A stretch of DNA of 33,307 nucleotides, taken from positions 1 through 33,307 of IMG/VR virus record IMGVR_UViG_3300022929_000106. One strand, written 5' to 3'. Both the position numbers and the translations under genes were made by a program. This stretch comes from a virus. Under the pieces are notes generated by a model. That model had not been told where the DNA came from. It saw nothing but the letters and a program-made list of their open reading frames with translations, and searched no databases. The number at the start of each line of letters is the position of its first letter. The stretch's first letter is position 1. Positions 29,866 through 33,307 of this stretch are shown piece after piece.

Positions 29866-31677
29866 ATGACAATTAACATAGCAGACAATTCCCCTCGTGT
29901 GTCATACTCAGTGGCTCAAGGTGTCACTCAAACTTCGTTTACTGTGTCATTTGAGTTCTTCGACAATGATGATTTGAATGTCTATGTTGATGGCACACTT
30001 AAGACTTTAACTACTGATTACACTGTCACAGGTGGGGATGGCTCTACTGGCACCGTTACAATATCTGTCACAGGCGCGTCAGGGGGGTCTACAGTCGTTA
30101 TTACGCGTGACATTGACCTAGAGCGCACAACTGACTTTCCCGCTTCTGGTGCCTTTAATATTGCTACACTTAATACTGAGCTTGATCGGATCATTGCTAT
30201 TACTGCTGACCTTAACGATTTAGCTAGTCGTGCAATTACACCACCAGACTATGACCCAACTGTTAGCTATACACTTCCTGTTGTTAATGATCGTAAAGGT
30301 AAGACTCTTGCTTTCAATGCTGTAACTGGTGCTGTTGAAGCTGGCCCATCTACTGCTGATGTTCAATCTGTCTCTGATACTGCTGCTGACATTGCTTTGC
30401 TTGCTGACATTGAAGATGGAACGTTAGCAACTAATGCCATTACTAACGTCAATACAATCCGCACTGATGTATCAACTGTGTCTGGCATATCAACAAACGT
30501 CACTACGGTTGCGGGCAACAATGCAAATGTTACCACAGTGGCAACCGATCTAAGCGGATCAAATACAATTGGTACTGTTTCTGGATCAATTACAAATGTA
30601 AACACTGTTGCTAGTAGCATCTCTGATGTGACAACTGTAGCGACAAATTTATCTGGCTCTGATACAATTGGAACAGTGGCAACAAATATTGCCAACGTAA
30701 ATACTGTTGGCGGCATATCAGCGAATGTCACTACTGTTGCTAGTATATCGGCAAACATTACAACACTGGCTGGCCTAACATCAGACATTACTGCGGTAGC
30801 AAATGTTGACACTGAGCTTGCTGCGGTAAGCGCAAAAATTACAGAAGTGCAAACTGTTGCAGATGATCTTAACGAAAGTATCTCTGAGATTGAGACTGTT
30901 GCAAACGACTTAACGTCTGGAAGCTTTATTGCTGGGACTGAGTATGACTTTGGTTCTGTTGCGGATGCAACAAGTGGCACATCGGGATCACCAGACGGAT
31001 TTATAGTTACTGTTTACAACAATCTTGCTGACATCACATCGGTTGCTGGTCAGGTTTCTAACATCTCAACGCTTGGCTCTATCTCAGCAAACATTACGAC
31101 TGTTGCGGGTATCTCAAGCAATGTGACAACGGTGGCTGGCATAAGTGCCAATGTAACAAGCGTTGCGGGTGTCAGTGGCAGCATTCCAACTGTGGCAGGT
31201 GTCGCATCTGATGTGTCAACGGTGGCAGGTATTAGCTCTGCGGTTTCAACTGTTGCTTCAAACGTATCTGGGATAAATAACTTTTCTGAGCGTTATCGTA
31301 TTGGAACAACTGAGCCAACAACAAGCCTTGATACTGGTGATTTGTTTTACAATACGTCTTCAACAACTCTAAAGGTTTATAATGGTTCTTCTTGGGAGGC
31401 GGGTGTTACTGCTGGATCAGGATTCCTTTCTCAGTCTAGTAACCTTTCAGACTTGCAGAGCGCAGCAACGGCTCGAACAAACTTAGGATTGGGAACGGCT
31501 GCAACATCTGACACTGGAGACTTTGCAGCCGCGGTACACAATCACGATGCAGACTACGCTGCATTGTCACACACTCATACATTGTCTGACATTACAGACA
31601 GTGGAACCATGGCATCTCAAAATGCTAACAATGTAAACATAACTGGCGGCATCATTGATGGCGGCTCAATCGTGTAA
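29866..31677 (+). CDS. T7-like tail fibre protein with decapeptide repeats
   Basis: 603 residues. The first 150 match the T7 fibre N-terminal domain that binds the tail ('RVSYSVAQGVTQTSFTVSFE', 'YVDGTLKTLTTDYTV', 'VVITRDIDLERTTDFPASGA'). Residues about 195-475 are repeats of about ten residues with the pattern [IV]-S-x-N-V-T-T-V-A-G, probably a trimeric shaft. The C-terminus has 'ATARTNLGLGTAA' and 'AAVHNHDADYAALSHTHTLS' with HxH motifs that bind metal in other fibres. It acts as an adaptor for the following fibre proteins. Confidence 0.88.
   Translation: MTINIADNSPRVSYSVAQGVTQTSFTVSFEFFDNDDLNVYVDGTLKTLTTDYTVTGGDGSTGTVTISVTGASGGSTVVITRDIDLERTTDFPASGAFNIATLNTELDRIIAITADLNDLASRAITPPDYDPTVSYTLPVVNDRKGKTLAFNAVTGAVEAGPSTADVQSVSDTAADIALLADIEDGTLATNAITNVNTIRTDVSTVSGISTNVTTVAGNNANVTTVATDLSGSNTIGTVSGSITNVNTVASSISDVTTVATNLSGSDTIGTVATNIANVNTVGGISANVTTVASISANITTLAGLTSDITAVANVDTELAAVSAKITEVQTVADDLNESISEIETVANDLTSGSFIAGTEYDFGSVADATSGTSGSPDGFIVTVYNNLADITSVAGQVSNISTLGSISANITTVAGISSNVTTVAGISANVTSVAGVSGSIPTVAGVASDVSTVAGISSAVSTVASNVSGINNFSERYRIGTTEPTTSLDTGDLFYNTSSTTLKVYNGSSWEAGVTAGSGFLSQSSNLSDLQSAATARTNLGLGTAATSDTGDFAAAVHNHDADYAALSHTHTLSDITDSGTMASQNANNVNITGGIIDGGSIV
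31081..31260 (+). repeat. Six tandem 30-bp (10-residue) fibre repeats
   Basis: Units start at 31081, 31111, 31141, 31171, 31201 and 31231, encoding ISANITTVAG, ISSNVTTVAG, ISANVTSVAG, VSGSIPTVAG, VASDVSTVAG and ISSAVSTVAS. DNA identity between units is much lower than protein identity. More degenerate copies lie at about 30490-30800. Confidence 0.85.
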
Positions 31678-31687
31678 GGACTGAAAC

Positions 31688-32464
31688 ATGGCAACATCTA
31701 TTAGATTACGCGGCGGTACAACATCACAGCATTCAACATTCACTGGTGCTGCTAAGGAAGTAACCGTTGATACAGACAAAAATACAATCGTGGTTCACGA
31801 TGGATCAACGGCTGGCGGCTTTCCATTAGTTGCTAAAGACTCAAGTGGCAATGCTACATTTGCTGATAATGAGAAAGCGTTGTTTGGCACTGGTAGTGAT
31901 TTAGAGGTGTACCACGATGGATCAAACAGCAACATTAAAGATGTTGGAACAGGCTTTTTGAGCTTAGATACTAATGGATCAGATATACGTCTAACAAGTG
32001 ACGGGCAATCCAAGACAATGGGCTATTTTGCAAAAGATGGTGCTGTTTATTTATACCATAATGGTAATCAGAAAATTTCCACAACCTCAGTAGGCGCAGA
32101 CGTAACAGGCGAACTAATAGCCGACAGCTACAACGAAACCTACGCAGCGGTCACATCATCCTCTAACGCCACTACGGTGGACTGCCATAACGGTAACGCA
32201 TTCAGCCACACACTGACAGAGAACACCACGTTCACGTTCTCTAACCCCCCTGCCAGCGGCACTGCGTATAGCTTCAGCATTGAGATCATTCAGGATGCCT
32301 CTGCGTCTGGTTACACGGTCACTTGGCCTACCTCAGTAGATTGGCCTGCGGCAACTGCACCTACACTGACTGCAACAGCAAGTGCGAAAGATGTCTTCAT
32401 CTTCACAACGCGGGATGGCGGGACTACATGGTACGGATTTACTGCTGGACAAGCATTGGGGTAA
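31688..32464 (+). CDS. Fibre-associated protein with Mtd-like N-terminus
   Basis: 258 residues. 'ATSIRLRGGTTSQHSTFTGA' and 'EVTVDTDKNTIVVHDGSTAG' (about 2-45) form the short N-terminal domain known from the major tropism determinant family and many phage tail proteins. The centre has 'DLEVYHDGSNSNI' and 'GAVYLYHNGNQKISTTSV', beta repeats of fibre shafts. The C-terminus is a beta sandwich-like part (NTTFTFSNPPASGTAYSFSI). Probably a distal fibre or receptor-binding piece. It lies between two other fibre genes; no diversity-generating reverse transcriptase is present. Confidence 0.75.
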   Translation: MATSIRLRGGTTSQHSTFTGAAKEVTVDTDKNTIVVHDGSTAGGFPLVAKDSSGNATFADNEKALFGTGSDLEVYHDGSNSNIKDVGTGFLSLDTNGSDIRLTSDGQSKTMGYFAKDGAVYLYHNGNQKISTTSVGADVTGELIADSYNETYAAVTSSSNATTVDCHNGNAFSHTLTENTTFTFSNPPASGTAYSFSIEIIQDASASGYTVTWPTSVDWPAATAPTLTATASAKDVFIFTTRDGGTTWYGFTAGQALG

Positions 32465-32467
32465 ACA

Positions 32468-33307
32468 ATGGCAACTAAGAAAAAGTTACTTCAGGCAGCG
32501 GCAGGCACGGCAGCGGCTGGTGGTGGTGGCCTGAACGTAGAAGAAGTGTTCAGCACTTATTTGTATGAGGGGAATGGCTCTACACAGACGATTACCAACG
32601 GCATTGACCTTGATGGCGAAGGTGGTTTGGTTTGGGTTAAGGACAGGAGTGGTCAAGATCATTATATATTTGATACAGAAAGAGGAGTGGGTAAGAAGCT
32701 AGCATCTAACAACTCGGATGCTGAGTTTTCATATCCAACAGGATTAAGTGCATTTAACTCTGATGGGTTTTCCCTCGGTGGTGGGTATGGAACAACTGGA
32801 AATACATTACCATTTGCCTCTTGGACATTCCGCAAAGCCCCTAAGTTCTTTGATGTGGTGACTTATACTGGGAATGGAACTTCTGGTAGGACAGTTAGTC
32901 ATAATCTTGGTAGTGTGCCTGGGTGTATAATTGTTAAAAGAACAGACACAACAGGATCATGGAGGTCTTATCATACCTCTTTAGGTGCCACAAAGTATAT
33001 TGATATTAATTCAACATCGGCAGCGGGGACTTCTAACACTAGTTGGGCAGACACTGAACCCACTTCTACAGAGATCACTTTAGGTTCTAGTGTAAATGTA
33101 AACGCCTCTGGCGGCACCTACGTAGCCTACCTATTCGCCCACAACGATGGTGACGGTGAGTTCGGCCCTGATGGTGATGCTGATATTATCAAGTGTGGTT
33201 CTTTTACGACTGATAGTGGTGGTAATGCTTCTGTTGACATTGGATTTGAACCACAATGGATAATTTATAAAAGATCAGATGGGACATCTAATTGGGGTAT
33301 GAATGAT
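32468..33307 (+). CDS. Tail fibre / receptor-binding protein, N-terminal part (continues at 2-1204)
   Basis: 280 residues from ATG 32468, open at the window end and in frame with 137-1204 across the closure. It starts Ala/Gly-rich (ATKKKLLQAAAGTAAAGGGG), a flexible or membrane-like start, then 'LVWVKDRSGQDHYIFDTERG' and 'FDVVTYTGNGTSGRTVSHNL', modules repeated in the C-terminal half. GGGG lies 7 bases upstream of ATG. Together the parts give a protein of about 635 residues at the tip of the fibre group. Confidence 0.75.
   Translation, partial: MATKKKLLQAAAGTAAAGGGGLNVEEVFSTYLYEGNGSTQTITNGIDLDGEGGLVWVKDRSGQDHYIFDTERGVGKKLASNNSDAEFSYPTGLSAFNSDGFSLGGGYGTTGNTLPFASWTFRKAPKFFDVVTYTGNGTSGRTVSHNLGSVPGCIIVKRTDTTGSWRSYHTSLGATKYIDINSTSAAGTSNTSWADTEPTSTEITLGSSVNVNASGGTYVAYLFAHNDGDGEFGPDGDADIIKCGSFTTDSGGNASVDIGFEPQWIIYKRSDGTSNWGMND
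33182..33307. repeat. Right copy of 126-bp terminal overlap
   Basis: Identical to 11-136. See the left copy for interpretation as circular closure in the fibre gene. Confidence 0.9.

Noticed and set aside
30363-30980. 205-codon minus-strand frame in the fibre gene
   Set aside because: It is a shadow of the Thr/Val/Asn repeat codons of the plus-strand fibre; no ribosome site.
31688-33307. Diversity-generating retroelement (Mtd-like protein present)
   Set aside because: There is no reverse transcriptase gene and no template repeat; the Mtd-like part is only the common N-terminal domain.

Overview
The window is the genome of a tailed dsDNA phage with a T7-type (podovirus) virion. It is probably complete and circularly closed: bases 11-136 recur exactly as 33182-33307, and the reading frame leaving the right end (from 32468) continues in frame into 2-1204, so one tail-fibre gene spans the junction and the unit is about 33.17 kb. 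Moderate GC, tightly packed genes and the protein families suggest an aquatic, probably marine, phage; an alphaproteobacterial host is only a guess. There is no integrase, tRNA gene or CRISPR array that I can see.

Layout: two divergent transcription blocks leave a gene-free gap (10510-11176) and meet near 3700. The minus block (10509 down to 3678) holds early and accessory genes: small unknown proteins, a DUF932 protein, two short zinc-finger proteins, two overlapping HTH proteins, a Hjc-like resolvase, a winged-helix protein, then a recombination cassette of YqaJ-type exonuclease, ERF annealing protein and a zinc-finger/DUF736-like protein with an SSB-type tail, closed by a UUCG terminator. 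The plus block (11177 through the end and on to 3760) holds the small terminase, seven small mostly basic proteins, large terminase, portal, scaffold, GNAT-like protein, major capsid protein, tail tubular A and B, three internal virion proteins, a T7-like fibre, an Mtd-like protein, the split fibre, a tail chaperone-like protein and the lysis genes (XhlA-like, two holin-like, M15 endopeptidase).

No DNA polymerase, primase, helicase or RNA polymerase is encoded, although the virion genes are T7-like. The phage therefore seems to rely on the host replisome plus its own exonuclease/annealase/SSB/resolvase set.

The most unusual part is the divergence gap. About 550 bases are almost entirely perfect or near-perfect inverted repeats, including a 53-nt three-way junction with only two unpaired junction bases. 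Several G.U pairs and CUUG tetraloops favour a plus-strand RNA. A second small three-way-junction motif lies at 10317-10357. This is either a large structured phage RNA, or an origin/packaging/regulatory DNA region. Regulatory DNA is also visible: ACTGCA-N4-TGCAGT operator-like sites in the early block, a TTTGTGCGTTG element ahead of four late gene groups, and a uniform GGAGAACA ribosome-binding leader in the early genes.
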